DNA of 64,000 nucleotides, from the NCBI GenBank assembly GCA_023460085.1, contig JAEWRI010000031.1:124001-188000 (forward strand), in the 5' to 3' direction. Below, in pieces: positions 7,200 through 15,680 of this stretch (position 1 is the first letter of the stretch; each line of letters begins with the position of its first letter). The notes under the pieces are model-generated. The model was not told where the DNA came from. It was given only the letters and a program-made list of their open reading frames with translations, and ran no database searches. The position numbers and the translations under genes are program-made. Source of the DNA: Bacillota bacterium. Its GTDB lineage: Bacteria; Bacillota; Clostridia; Christensenellales; SZUA-584.

Positions 7200-10178
7200 A
7201 TGAGAAAAGCGGTAACGTTACTGCTCTGTGTATTGATGATACTCGCCGTCACTGTCGATCCTTCCGTTGCGCACGCAACAGTGAGCGAACGGTTTGCGGC
7301 TGGAGGACAACAGCTGGAAGGCGAGGATACCTCTGTGGCGCCCGATGCGCAGGAAAGCCCCGCAGACGACGGAACAGAAGCCTTGGAAGGCGAGGAACCC
7401 TCTGAAGGCAGCGAGGCTGAAGTGTCAGAGGGAGAGGAAAATCCCGGTGAAATCAGCGCTGCGGATATGACTCCGGAAGAGCTGTATGATTATTTGTCGG
7501 CGCTTGAAACCGATGAAGAGGTTCAGGCGGTGCTTGCCACGCTGACGGCGGAACAGCTTGCCGCACTGGATGCCTACTGCCAGAGTTTGGCAGAGCAGGC
7601 GGTGGAATTGCCTTCTCCCGCCCGGAACTATACAAACGCCGCACCTTTCAAAGACCCGGTGTACGTGCAGCTGCCCATGCGCGGGTTCGCGGCGATGCAG
7701 GCATTAAGCGCTGAGGACGAAGAGGACGCGCTGGTGCTGGACAAGTGGGTCAGCGGCGCGGACGGCAGCTATATGCTGACCATCGAAGCCTATGCGACCG
7801 GCGAAGTGAACATTACAACCGGGGAGACCCCGGTGCCGGCTGATATCATACTGGTGCTGGACATGTCTCTGAGCATGGACGGAAACGACATGATTTCAGG
7901 ATACACGCCGGTTACGTATACCACGAATAACCAGATGTACACCAACCGGGAAGGTATGCTGGTTCGGGTTAACAATCAGTACTATTCAGTGACGATTACG
8001 CGCACCAGTGCTAGCGGAACCTATACCTACCAGTATACCGGCAGCGGAGGCCAGGTTATCGCGAACTCTTCCGGGTCCAGCGGGTCTCCTCCGGCGAGCT
8101 GGGCATTTTATAAAGCCACTACGACGACCCGGATTGCGGCGCTGAAAGCCGCAGCCAACAGCTTCATCGATTCCATAGAGGCGAAGGCGAATTCGGGCGC
8201 GGGAGTGGACCACCGCATCGCGGTGGTGACGTATTCCACGGCGGCTGCGATAATTTCCGGCGGCGGGAGCGCGGGCAATGCGTTTGTCAATGTTCACAGC
8301 AATACGGGCGGAATCAATACGCTGCAGAACGCCATCAACGGGCTGGATACCGTGAGCTATACGCGCGCGGATCTCGGCCTGCAAAGAGCGGTGAGTATAT
8401 TCCAGAATGATTATCCCGATACGAGCGGACCCCGCAACCGGGTCGTCGTATTTTTCACAGACGGTGCGCCCTGCGCGAGCGGCGGCGGCACGTATCAGGA
8501 GCCCGTTGCAAACGATGCGGTCGCCAGCGCCAAAACATTGAAGGCGGCGACAACGGCGTCACCGGCGGGCTGCGGGGCTACGGTGTATTCCATCGGCATA
8601 TTTGTGGGTGCCGATCCCACGGTTTCCATCAGTTCTGCGACCAACGAAAATAAGTTTATGCATTTCGTATCGTCGAACTACCCGAACGCGGTGAGCATGT
8701 CCAGCCCCGGGACGGGCAGCAATGCGGGGTATTACCTGTCGGCCTCCAACACCGCGGGGCTGAACAGCATATTCCAGTCCATATCGGAAAACATTGAGAC
8801 GGGCGGTACGTCGGTCACGCTGGATGAGGACTCCGTTATCAATGACGTGATTGCGCCGTATTTTCAGCTGCCCGCGGGCGCGGACGCCGACGACATCCAC
8901 CTGTATACGTCGGAAGCCGACGAGGATACGGGCGCGTGGCTGGCAAGGCAGCCGTTCAGCGGCACCGTAGAGATCAGCGGGGATCGCACGACCATTGGTG
9001 TCTCGGGTTTTGATTATGCCGACAATTACTATGCCGCTATCGAAACGGACGGTGTAATCACCGGCTATCAGGGAAAGAAGCTGATCATTGAAATTCCCAT
9101 ATCGTATATCCCCGGTTCGTGTTTTGGGGGCACGGTGCCCACCAACAAGCCGATTTCGGGCGTATATGACGACGGGGCGTTTGTGGAGGCGCTGCCCATA
9201 CCTACGGTGGACATCCCCGTCACCTATGAGTTCACACCGCTCAATCAATCCATCTATGTTACGCAGGACACGGCTCTGGACGCCCTGTTTACCACGGCGG
9301 CGGGGTTTGTGGCGGACGGCATTAACAATGCCTACGTGAACATCGTGTATACCGTGAAGTCGGCAGGCGGCATGCCGCTGGCCACCTATACGATACCCGC
9401 CGGATCCGTAACCGGCACCTGGAATACCAGCGCGCTGACGGTTTCCGGCCTGACAGCCAATACCGGGTATACCGTCAGCTGCACGGTGACACCCGTGAGC
9501 GGGCCGGTATCGCCGCTGACGGTAGCCCATTCACCCACCGTCTATGTCTTCAAGCCGGAGGTGACGTTCCGCGATACTGAGATATACCTCGGCGAAACGG
9601 CCAACTATGCGGATAATTATTCCTCTGTGGCATGGAAGAACAGTACGGCGGGGGTGCCTTTGCCTTCCGGTGCTGCGCCGACGCTGTCGTATCAGTTCAC
9701 ACCCGCGGCTGCGGCGTTTGCGGCAGATACCTATGTGTCCGCGCGGGCATTCATTGGCGCGGCGGAGGTGACGAGCTATACCACGTTTGCGCATGCGGCT
9801 TGTACCCATTCCGGCTGTACGTTCGATCCGGCGCTGGGGCAGTTTATCGTGCACATTAAAACGTGTACGCTGACCATTATCAAAACGGGCGCACAGGATC
9901 CGACCGATACGTTCATATTCACGGTAACGGGCGGAGGCCTTACGCTGCGCGTATCTGTACAGGGCAACGGAAACCAGACGATCGTAGGGCTGCCGGTGGG
10001 CGCGTACACTATCCACGAAGCCGCGGATTGGTCGTGGCGGTACGGCGCGTCCGCGCCGGGGGTGACGCTGAGCCGTACGAATCCTTCGGCGTCGGTAACC
10101 GTAAACAACACAGTGACGAATGATCAATGGCTGGGCGGGGATGCGCACGCAGTTAATCGCTTCCCGCTGTCAGACTGA
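7200..10178 (+). CDS. Large secreted vWA-domain protein with Cna-B-like C-terminus
   Basis: 992 residues from ATG 7200 (a GTG at 7191 is possible). It has a classical signal peptide (MRKAVTLLLCVLMILAVTV), then an acidic low-complexity linker (about 35-85) and a helical segment. A von Willebrand A domain (about 205-545) carries the metal-site motif DMSLS in ILVLDMSLSMDG and a later FFTDGAPC strand, with a Ser/Thr/Tyr-rich insertion. Ig-like beta domains follow (about 660-870), and then a Cna-B/SpaA-like domain (about 885-975; TLTIIKTGAQDPTDTFIFTV... and YTIHEA). It looks like an adhesin or pilus-tip protein. Unusually it ends without a sorting motif or membrane anchor, so it must be held by the TasA-like subunits or released. 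Confidence 0.85.
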   Translation: MRKAVTLLLCVLMILAVTVDPSVAHATVSERFAAGGQQLEGEDTSVAPDAQESPADDGTEALEGEEPSEGSEAEVSEGEENPGEISAADMTPEELYDYLSALETDEEVQAVLATLTAEQLAALDAYCQSLAEQAVELPSPARNYTNAAPFKDPVYVQLPMRGFAAMQALSAEDEEDALVLDKWVSGADGSYMLTIEAYATGEVNITTGETPVPADIILVLDMSLSMDGNDMISGYTPVTYTTNNQMYTNREGMLVRVNNQYYSVTITRTSASGTYTYQYTGSGGQVIANSSGSSGSPPASWAFYKATTTTRIAALKAAANSFIDSIEAKANSGAGVDHRIAVVTYSTAAAIISGGGSAGNAFVNVHSNTGGINTLQNAINGLDTVSYTRADLGLQRAVSIFQNDYPDTSGPRNRVVVFFTDGAPCASGGGTYQEPVANDAVASAKTLKAATTASPAGCGATVYSIGIFVGADPTVSISSATNENKFMHFVSSNYPNAVSMSSPGTGSNAGYYLSASNTAGLNSIFQSISENIETGGTSVTLDEDSVINDVIAPYFQLPAGADADDIHLYTSEADEDTGAWLARQPFSGTVEISGDRTTIGVSGFDYADNYYAAIETDGVITGYQGKKLIIEIPISYIPGSCFGGTVPTNKPISGVYDDGAFVEALPIPTVDIPVTYEFTPLNQSIYVTQDTALDALFTTAAGFVADGINNAYVNIVYTVKSAGGMPLATYTIPAGSVTGTWNTSALTVSGLTANTGYTVSCTVTPVSGPVSPLTVAHSPTVYVFKPEVTFRDTEIYLGETANYADNYSSVAWKNSTAGVPLPSGAAPTLSYQFTPAAAAFAADTYVSARAFIGAAEVTSYTTFAHAACTHSGCTFDPALGQFIVHIKTCTLTIIKTGAQDPTDTFIFTVTGGGLTLRVSVQGNGNQTIVGLPVGAYTIHEAADWSWRYGASAPGVTLSRTNPSASVTVNNTVTNDQWLGGDAHAVNRFPLSD

Positions 10179-10195
10179 GAAACGGAGGGAATGGC

Positions 10196-10783
10196 ATGGA
10201 ACGGGCTGACATAAGCCGCGCAGTGAGGCGGCTGCGCCTGAAGAGGATCTGGCTGGTATCGCTGGCGTCGGCTTTGGTGCTGCTTTCGGCAGCCGGGGCA
10301 ACGGTGGCGTGGCTGGAGGCAAGAAGCGCGCCGCTGAGCAACACCTTTGGGATTGCGGAAGTGACGTGTACGGTGGAGGAAACGTTCTCCGGCGGCGTAA
10401 AAAGCGACGTGAGCATACGCAATACCGGTACCATGGATGCGTATATCCGTGCAGCGCTGATACCGGTGTGGAAGCTGGGAGATCAGGTGGCGGGCGTGCC
10501 CGCATCTCTCTCCGATTGCGAAATGGACTGGAGTGACGGGTACGGTACGCTCTGGGTGCCGGGCGCGGATGGCTACTATTATTGTACGATCCCTGTCCCG
10601 GCGGGCCAGTGTACGCCGCTGCTTATTGATGAATGCACGGCAGACGCTCTCGGCGATTATCAGTTTGAGCTGCAGATATCCGCGCAGGCGATACAGGCGC
10701 TGCCGGCGGCAGCGGTTACGGATGTTTGGGACAGCGCGGTGACAGGCGTGAAGACGGACGGGACTTTGGAGGTGGAGGAATGA
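10196..10783 (+). CDS. TasA-like SipW-dependent secreted protein 4
   Basis: 195 residues, ATG 10196 with GGAGGG six bases upstream. A long basic N-region (MERADISRAVRRLRLKR) precedes the hydrophobic segment, and the cleavage zone reads GATVAWLEARSAPLSNTF, again SipW-type. In the mature domain, VSIRNTGTMDAYIRAALIP replaces the N-x-G-x-x-A-x-x-R strand of subunits 2 and 3, and GYYYCTIPVPAG parallels their YYYYL segment. Its stop overlaps the start of the NPDTN protein (ATGA), so the two are translationally coupled, consistent with a subunit linking the fibre to the wall-anchored partner. Confidence 0.82.
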   Translation: MERADISRAVRRLRLKRIWLVSLASALVLLSAAGATVAWLEARSAPLSNTFGIAEVTCTVEETFSGGVKSDVSIRNTGTMDAYIRAALIPVWKLGDQVAGVPASLSDCEMDWSDGYGTLWVPGADGYYYCTIPVPAGQCTPLLIDECTADALGDYQFELQISAQAIQALPAAAVTDVWDSAVTGVKTDGTLEVEE

Positions 10784-11433
10784 AGACACTGGTAAAGAGA
10801 GCGGCGATACTCATCGCGGCAGCGCTGGTGCTGACGGCGTTTTCCGGCGGCGCACTGGCTGCGGGAAGCTCTGTGACGTATGAAGGCAATGCCGATCAGT
10901 TTGTATTCCTTCCGAGCGCGGATCTGTTCCAGAATTTCAAGGGCGTCATGCCGGGAGATACGCTGACGCAGCAGATTACGGTGAAGAACAATACGCCCAG
11001 CGGATACAAGGTAAAGATATACCTTCGCGCGGAGGCAGTGGAGGAGAACTATCGAAGCTTTTTGAGTCAAATGACGCTGAAAGTGGTTCAGGACGGCGGT
11101 TCCACACTGTTTCAGGCAGCGGCGGATCAGCAGGATGGTCTGGCGTCCAACGTGTGCCTCGGTACCTTCAGCTCCGGTGCGGATGTGCAGCTGGATGTTT
11201 CACTGGCAGTACCGCTGGAGATGGGCAACGAGTTTCAGCGGCAGACGGGGCTGATTCGCTGGGTATTTACCGCGGAGGAGATACCGGATAATCCGGACAA
11301 CCCCGATACGAACGATACGGCGCGTCTGTGGCTGTACATGGGCATTTCGGGAGTCGGTTTGGGCGGATTGCTGACGATCTTTATGCTGCGGCAGAGACGG
11401 GCGCATAAAAAAGACAGTCAGGCTGATATGTAG
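10780..11433 (+). CDS. Wall-anchored protein with NPDTN sortase B motif
   Basis: 217 residues. It has a classical signal peptide (ends SGGALAAGS) and an extracellular beta domain with VMPGDTLTQQITVKNNTPSGYKVKIYL, a P-G-D-x-V-x-N pattern again related to TasA-like folds. Asp/Pro repeats follow, then the sorting signal NPDTN (codons at 11299-11313), a membrane segment (WLYMGISGVGLGGLLTIFML) and a basic tail (RQRRAHKK). NPxTN is the class B sortase consensus, and a class B sortase gene follows directly. It is the likely wall base for the fibre. Confidence 0.85.
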   Translation: MKTLVKRAAILIAAALVLTAFSGGALAAGSSVTYEGNADQFVFLPSADLFQNFKGVMPGDTLTQQITVKNNTPSGYKVKIYLRAEAVEENYRSFLSQMTLKVVQDGGSTLFQAAADQQDGLASNVCLGTFSSGADVQLDVSLAVPLEMGNEFQRQTGLIRWVFTAEEIPDNPDNPDTNDTARLWLYMGISGVGLGGLLTIFMLRQRRAHKKDSQADM

Positions 11434-11458
11434 CCGGATGGACGGATAATATAGATAT

Positions 11459-11506
11459 AAACAGTCAGCGGGTAAGGGGTCTCCTTGCGGCTGGCTGTTT
11501 TGTTTT
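11459..11506 (+). terminator. Possible attenuating terminator before srtB
   Basis: AAACAGTCAGC (11459-11469) pairs with GCTGGCTGTTT (11490-11500) with one G-T pair, followed by TGTTTT. It could reduce read-through into the sortase gene, which needs less product than the structural genes. Confidence 0.55.
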
Positions 11507-11525
11507 GGCGGACGGGAGGATCCAT

Positions 11526-12305
11526 ATGAAAAAGTGGCTGTGGTGTCTGCTGGGTGCTGCATGTGCCATGCTGATGTTTTACGGCGGATACCAGGCGTAT
11601 GGTATACTGGCGGAGGATGCGCGCAGTGACGCCGTGCAGCGGGAGGCCGTCGCGCAGGCGGCGGTGGCCGCCATGCCGCCTGTGGTGCTGCCGGGGGTGC
11701 CGGAACAGGCAGCCACGGACGAGCCCGCCCCGGAACGCGCTCCCATTTCGATCGATTTTGACGGGCTGCGCGCAGTCAATCCGGACGTCGTGGGCTGGCT
11801 GTACTGTGAGGATACGCCGATTAACTACCCCGTGGTGCAGGGCGACGATAATTCGTATTACCTGCGGCATCTCTTTAACGGGGAAAGCAATCGAAGCGGC
11901 ACGCTGTTTTTGGATTGGCGCAGCCGCCCGGACTTCACGGACGATCAGTCGGTGATATACGGGCATCATATGAGAAAAGGCACGATGTTCGCATGTCTTG
12001 TCGGATACCGGGATCCGTCATACTACGAGGCGCATCCGGTACTATACCTCCTGACGCCCGAGTGCGACTATCGTCTGGAGGTGTTCAGCGGATATGTCTG
12101 TGAGCCGACTGCGGAGGAAATTCCGCTCTGGTTTGACAGCCCGGCGGACAGGCAGGCTTATGTGGAAGAGGCGGCAGAGCGCTCCGATTTTGTGTCAGAT
12201 GTGGAGGTGGAGGATCTCGATCGCATCATCACGCTTTCCACCTGCACTTATGAGTTCAGGGATGCACGGTATCTTGTACACACGGTGCTGAGAAAACTGG
12301 ATTAG
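11526..12305 (+). CDS. srtB: Class B sortase
   Basis: 259 residues, ATG 11526 after GGGAGGA. An N-terminal membrane anchor (about 5-25) is followed by an Ala/Pro-rich spacer. The sortase barrel then shows the class B marks NPDVVGWLYCEDTPINYPVVQGDDNSYYL in its first strands, the catalytic histidine in VIYGHHMRKGTMF, and the catalytic cysteine in ITLSTCTYEF. The arginine lies in the RDARYLVH strand. It should transpeptidate NPxTN proteins onto peptidoglycan; the one visible substrate is the gene just upstream. Confidence 0.95.
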   Translation: MKKWLWCLLGAACAMLMFYGGYQAYGILAEDARSDAVQREAVAQAAVAAMPPVVLPGVPEQAATDEPAPERAPISIDFDGLRAVNPDVVGWLYCEDTPINYPVVQGDDNSYYLRHLFNGESNRSGTLFLDWRSRPDFTDDQSVIYGHHMRKGTMFACLVGYRDPSYYEAHPVLYLLTPECDYRLEVFSGYVCEPTAEEIPLWFDSPADRQAYVEEAAERSDFVSDVEVEDLDRIITLSTCTYEFRDARYLVHTVLRKLD

Positions 12306-12336
12306 CGACAGGCTTTGATGCCTAAGTATTCTGCTA

Positions 12337-12374
12337 GCAAAAAAGCGAGCCTCCGATGGTGTCGCTTTTTTTGC
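12337..12374 (+). terminator. Terminator of the fibre operon
   Basis: GCAAAAAAGCGA (12337-12348) pairs with TCGCTTTTTTTGC (12362-12374), a T-rich distal arm serving as the T-run. Its end overlaps the next promoter. Confidence 0.8.
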
Positions 12375-12399
12375 ACAATCAGTATAAAAAGGGTATAAT
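12371..12399 (+). promoter_or_regulatory. Promoter of the sensor-regulator operon
   Basis: TTGCAC (12371-12376), 17 bases, TATAAT (12394-12399). Predicted start of transcription near 12406, which leaves a leader of about 215 bases before the regulator gene. Confidence 0.75.
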
Positions 12400-12405
12400 G
12401 AGTGG

Positions 12406-12621
12406 GCCCAAACTGCTTGTGGGTTCCGGAGTGGATTCGTACTTCCGTCAAACGGACAAGGTTCGATACAGCGCGAGAACAATATCCAATAGAAAATTGA
12501 ACTGAATTCAAACAATAATCCATTGGATATCGTAACAGTATGATTCATAATACAGAGGGCGATTGCGCTTATCCGATTTAAAATAACATACACGTTCATT
12601 GGAAAGGAAGATACCGATTTT
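12406..12621 (+). other. Long structured 5' leader
   Basis: About 215 bases without a gene. It contains a nested hairpin: ATATCCAAT (12482-12490) with ATTGGATAT (12522-12530), enclosing TTGAA/TTCAA (12497-12511), plus a small TCCGT/ACGGA hairpin near 12445-12458. No known riboswitch class recognised. Confidence 0.35.
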
Positions 12622-14235
12622 ATGTTTAAGGTCTTTCTTGTTGAGGATGAGATCGTGGTGCGCGAAGGGATACGCAAGAACATTCTGTGGGAGCAGTATG
12701 GTTTTTCCTATGCCGGAGATGCTTCGGACGGTGAGCTGGCGCTGCCCATGATTCGCCAGGTGCAGCCTGATCTGATTATTACCGATATCAAAATGCCCTT
12801 TATGGATGGCCTGGCGCTCTGCGAGATGGTTCGCAAAGAGCTTCCCAAGACCAAAATCGTCATCATCAGCGGTTATGACGATTTTTCTTACGCGCAGCAT
12901 GCAATACGCATGGGCGTAGAACAATACCTTCTTAAGCCGATAATGAAGGAAAAGATGGTGGAAATCCTGATAGCGCTGCAAAAGAAGATGGAAGCGGAGC
13001 GGCAGCAGGAGGAATACCTTGCGAAGTTCCAGCGGGAAGCGCAGGAGTATGAGGCGTTTTCCCGCAGAAGATTTTTTGAACAGCTCGTCACCGGAGGGCT
13101 GAGCGTAACGGAAATATCCGAGACCGCGAAAGCGATGGATATCGACCTCAACGCGCTGTATTACAACATTGTGCTGTTTTCGCTGAACAGCGCGGAGTAC
13201 AACGGAAGCACGCCGGAAAGCTATACGGAGGCCATCGCCCGGGTGCAGGACAGCATCACGCAATTTTTTGTCAGCCAGCCGGAGCTGATTTTGTTCCGGT
13301 GGAATGTAACGACGCACGCCGTTCTGATAAAGGGTGACCGCGAGGGCATCGTACAGCAAACACGGGATTGTATTAAAGAAATAAAAAATATCTGCGCGGC
13401 AGCCGGACCTGACGTGGACTGGCATATCGCCTGCGGTGCGCCGGTATCCCGTCTGGGCGGCATTCCCGCCTGCTTTACCGAAGCAAACCGCATACTGTCC
13501 TATCGGTACCTGTGCCCGGAGAAGCACATACTGACCGAAGCAAGCATCCGGGACGTCCGGATTGGGGATGGCGCAAAGACGGATCTGGGCAATCAGGAAG
13601 TCGATCAGGAGCGCATCCGCAGCTTTTTGAGCAGCGGCATGCGGGAAGAAATTGACCACTTCGTGGAACAACTGCTGCAAAGCGCCGGGGAGGAAGCCGC
13701 GTCGCTTCCGCTGTTCTGCAGATATCTGATTATGACGGTTTATTTTGCGGCGACGGGGTATCTGGAGTCTATAGGCTGCAATATGGGCTTCTGGCCGCCG
13801 GAGCTCCGGCCAAAGGACAGCATCTCCACCCCGGAGGAGGTGCGGCGCTATGCGCGTCAGATAATGGTGCGCGCCATGGAGCTGCGCGATCACGAGAGCA
13901 AAAAGCAGCAGCGCGATCTGCTGAGCCAGGCAATCGGTTTCATCGACAGGCATTATCCCGATGAGACGATATCACTCGACCGCGTGGCCCGGAAAGTGAA
14001 CATCAGCCCCAATTACTTTTCCGCGATGTTCAGTCAGGAAGTCGGACAGACCTTTATAGAGTACCTCACCGGAAAACGCATCAGCGAAGCGAAACGAATG
14101 CTTCGCCAGACGGACAAGCGATCCAGCGAGATTGCGTTCGCGGTGGGATATAAGGACCCGCACTATTTCAGCTTCGTGTTTAAAAAGGTATCGGGCTGCA
14201 CCCCCAGTGAATACCGCAGAGGAGAAAAGCTGTGA
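12622..14235 (+). CDS. AraC-type response regulator (YesN-like)
   Basis: 537 residues. The receiver domain (1-125) has the phospho-acceptor aspartate in DLIITDIKMPFMDG (about D53), the acidic pair VEDE and the switch lysine in YLLKPI. A long linker domain of about 280 residues is typical of YesN regulators. The C-terminal pair of HTH motifs (about 430-535) includes DRVARKVNISPNYFSAMFSQEVGQTFIEYLT and the FAVGYKDPHYFSFVFKK box. Ribosome site GGAAAGGAAG. It overlaps the kinase start by four bases, so they are coupled. Predicted target: the ytfQRT-yjfF-type transporter downstream. Confidence 0.93.
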   Translation: MFKVFLVEDEIVVREGIRKNILWEQYGFSYAGDASDGELALPMIRQVQPDLIITDIKMPFMDGLALCEMVRKELPKTKIVIISGYDDFSYAQHAIRMGVEQYLLKPIMKEKMVEILIALQKKMEAERQQEEYLAKFQREAQEYEAFSRRRFFEQLVTGGLSVTEISETAKAMDIDLNALYYNIVLFSLNSAEYNGSTPESYTEAIARVQDSITQFFVSQPELILFRWNVTTHAVLIKGDREGIVQQTRDCIKEIKNICAAAGPDVDWHIACGAPVSRLGGIPACFTEANRILSYRYLCPEKHILTEASIRDVRIGDGAKTDLGNQEVDQERIRSFLSSGMREEIDHFVEQLLQSAGEEAASLPLFCRYLIMTVYFAATGYLESIGCNMGFWPPELRPKDSISTPEEVRRYARQIMVRAMELRDHESKKQQRDLLSQAIGFIDRHYPDETISLDRVARKVNISPNYFSAMFSQEVGQTFIEYLTGKRISEAKRMLRQTDKRSSEIAFAVGYKDPHYFSFVFKKVSGCTPSEYRRGEKL

Positions 14236-15680
14236 GCAGATGGTTCTGCGCAAACGGGAAAACCCAAAAGATAGCCATGCAGAGCAAGCTCTGGAAGATG
14301 ATACTGACGGTCGCGCTCCCGCTGATGATCGTGATCATTGTGGTTTCATCCATTGGAATCGTATACGCGCTTCAGTACAGCGCGATTCTGAACAACGTCG
14401 CCACCGCTTCAGACTTCAACCGGGATTTCAAATATAATGTTGATTTAAAGATGTATTATTACGTCATTGACAGCCAGTATTCCGAAGGGCTGCCCATCGA
14501 GGATGTCAATTCGGCGGAGACTATCGCGCGCAAGCTCATCGAGACGACGACGGAGAAGGACAGCCTTCGCCCCATCAACAGTGTGCTGAACCTGTGCCAT
14601 AACCTTGAAGAAAAGATATACCAGATCGCACAGACGGAAGGGTACGACTCCCGTATGGCGCAGCTGGAAGACGACATCTATATGATGACGGATCTCATTC
14701 AGGAATATATGTATACGTACGTATATTATGAGGCGGTGCATCTGGATGCGCTGCAGACGGCGATGATTAAGAATATGGTCATTTTAATGACCCTGATCGT
14801 GGTGTTTTCGCTGCTGCTGCTGTACTTCCTGCTGGCGTATTCCAGAAGGCTGAGTAAGCGCATCGTAGACCCGGTGGACAAACTCTGCGAGCGCCTTGAA
14901 GCGATAGGCAAGGGCGGGCTGCTTGTGCGGGAGCCAATACAGGCCGATGTGGAAGAGGTGCAGCTGCTTTCTGATGGCATAGAGGACATGGTGGAGCGCC
15001 TGAAGCGGCAGATAGACCGGAATACCGAGCAGGAGAAGCAGCGCCGGCGCACCGAACTGGCACTGCTGCAGGCGCAGATTAATCCGCATTTTCTGTATAA
15101 TACGCTGGACACCATCATATGGCTGATTGAGTCCTCGGAGATCTCCGAAGCGGTGACGATGGTGGACAGCCTGTCGAATTATTTCCGGTTTTCACTGAGC
15201 CGCGGGGAAAACGTGATTACGCTTGCAGAAGAAGAGCAGCATATTCGCAGCTATCTTAAGATACAGCAGATTCGCTACCGGGATTTGATGAATTACGAAA
15301 TTGATATTCCGGAGGAGCTGAAGAGTTTCATACTGCCGAAGCTTACCCTGCAGCCTTTGGTGGAAAACGCGCTGTACCACGGAATTAAAATCAGACGGCG
15401 CAAGGGGCTGATCCGCGTCGTGGGCAGGGCGCAGGGCGAGAACCTCACGCTGGAAGTGGCGGACGACGGGAGCGGCATGACGGAAGAACGCTTGAAAGAA
15501 GTGCGGGCGTCCCTGACAGACGGCGGACGCGAAGGATTCGGGCTGAGGACCGTTCATCAGCGGATTCAAATTCTGTTCGGCGGGGAATATGGTCTGACTG
15601 TGGAAAGCGCGCAGGGCATTGGCACAAGGATCATCATGACAATTCCCATGCAAACGAAAGACAAGGAGATGGAAAAATGA
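14232..15680 (+). CDS. Sensor histidine kinase (YesM/LytS type)
   Basis: 482 residues, GTG start at 14232 overlapping the previous stop. Two membrane segments (about 20-45 and 180-205) bracket a short extracytoplasmic loop, followed by a HAMP region. The phosphorylated histidine lies in LLQAQINPHFLYNTLDTIIW (about H287), then PLVENALYHGI (N box) and ADDGSGMTEERL with GFGLRTVHQRI (G boxes) form the HATPase_c domain. It is coupled by ATGA to a binding-protein gene, which suggests that the extracytoplasmic loop reads the liganded binding protein. Confidence 0.93.
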   Translation: MSRWFCANGKTQKIAMQSKLWKMILTVALPLMIVIIVVSSIGIVYALQYSAILNNVATASDFNRDFKYNVDLKMYYYVIDSQYSEGLPIEDVNSAETIARKLIETTTEKDSLRPINSVLNLCHNLEEKIYQIAQTEGYDSRMAQLEDDIYMMTDLIQEYMYTYVYYEAVHLDALQTAMIKNMVILMTLIVVFSLLLLYFLLAYSRRLSKRIVDPVDKLCERLEAIGKGGLLVREPIQADVEEVQLLSDGIEDMVERLKRQIDRNTEQEKQRRRTELALLQAQINPHFLYNTLDTIIWLIESSEISEAVTMVDSLSNYFRFSLSRGENVITLAEEEQHIRSYLKIQQIRYRDLMNYEIDIPEELKSFILPKLTLQPLVENALYHGIKIRRRKGLIRVVGRAQGENLTLEVADDGSGMTEERLKEVRASLTDGGREGFGLRTVHQRIQILFGGEYGLTVESAQGIGTRIIMTIPMQTKDKEMEK

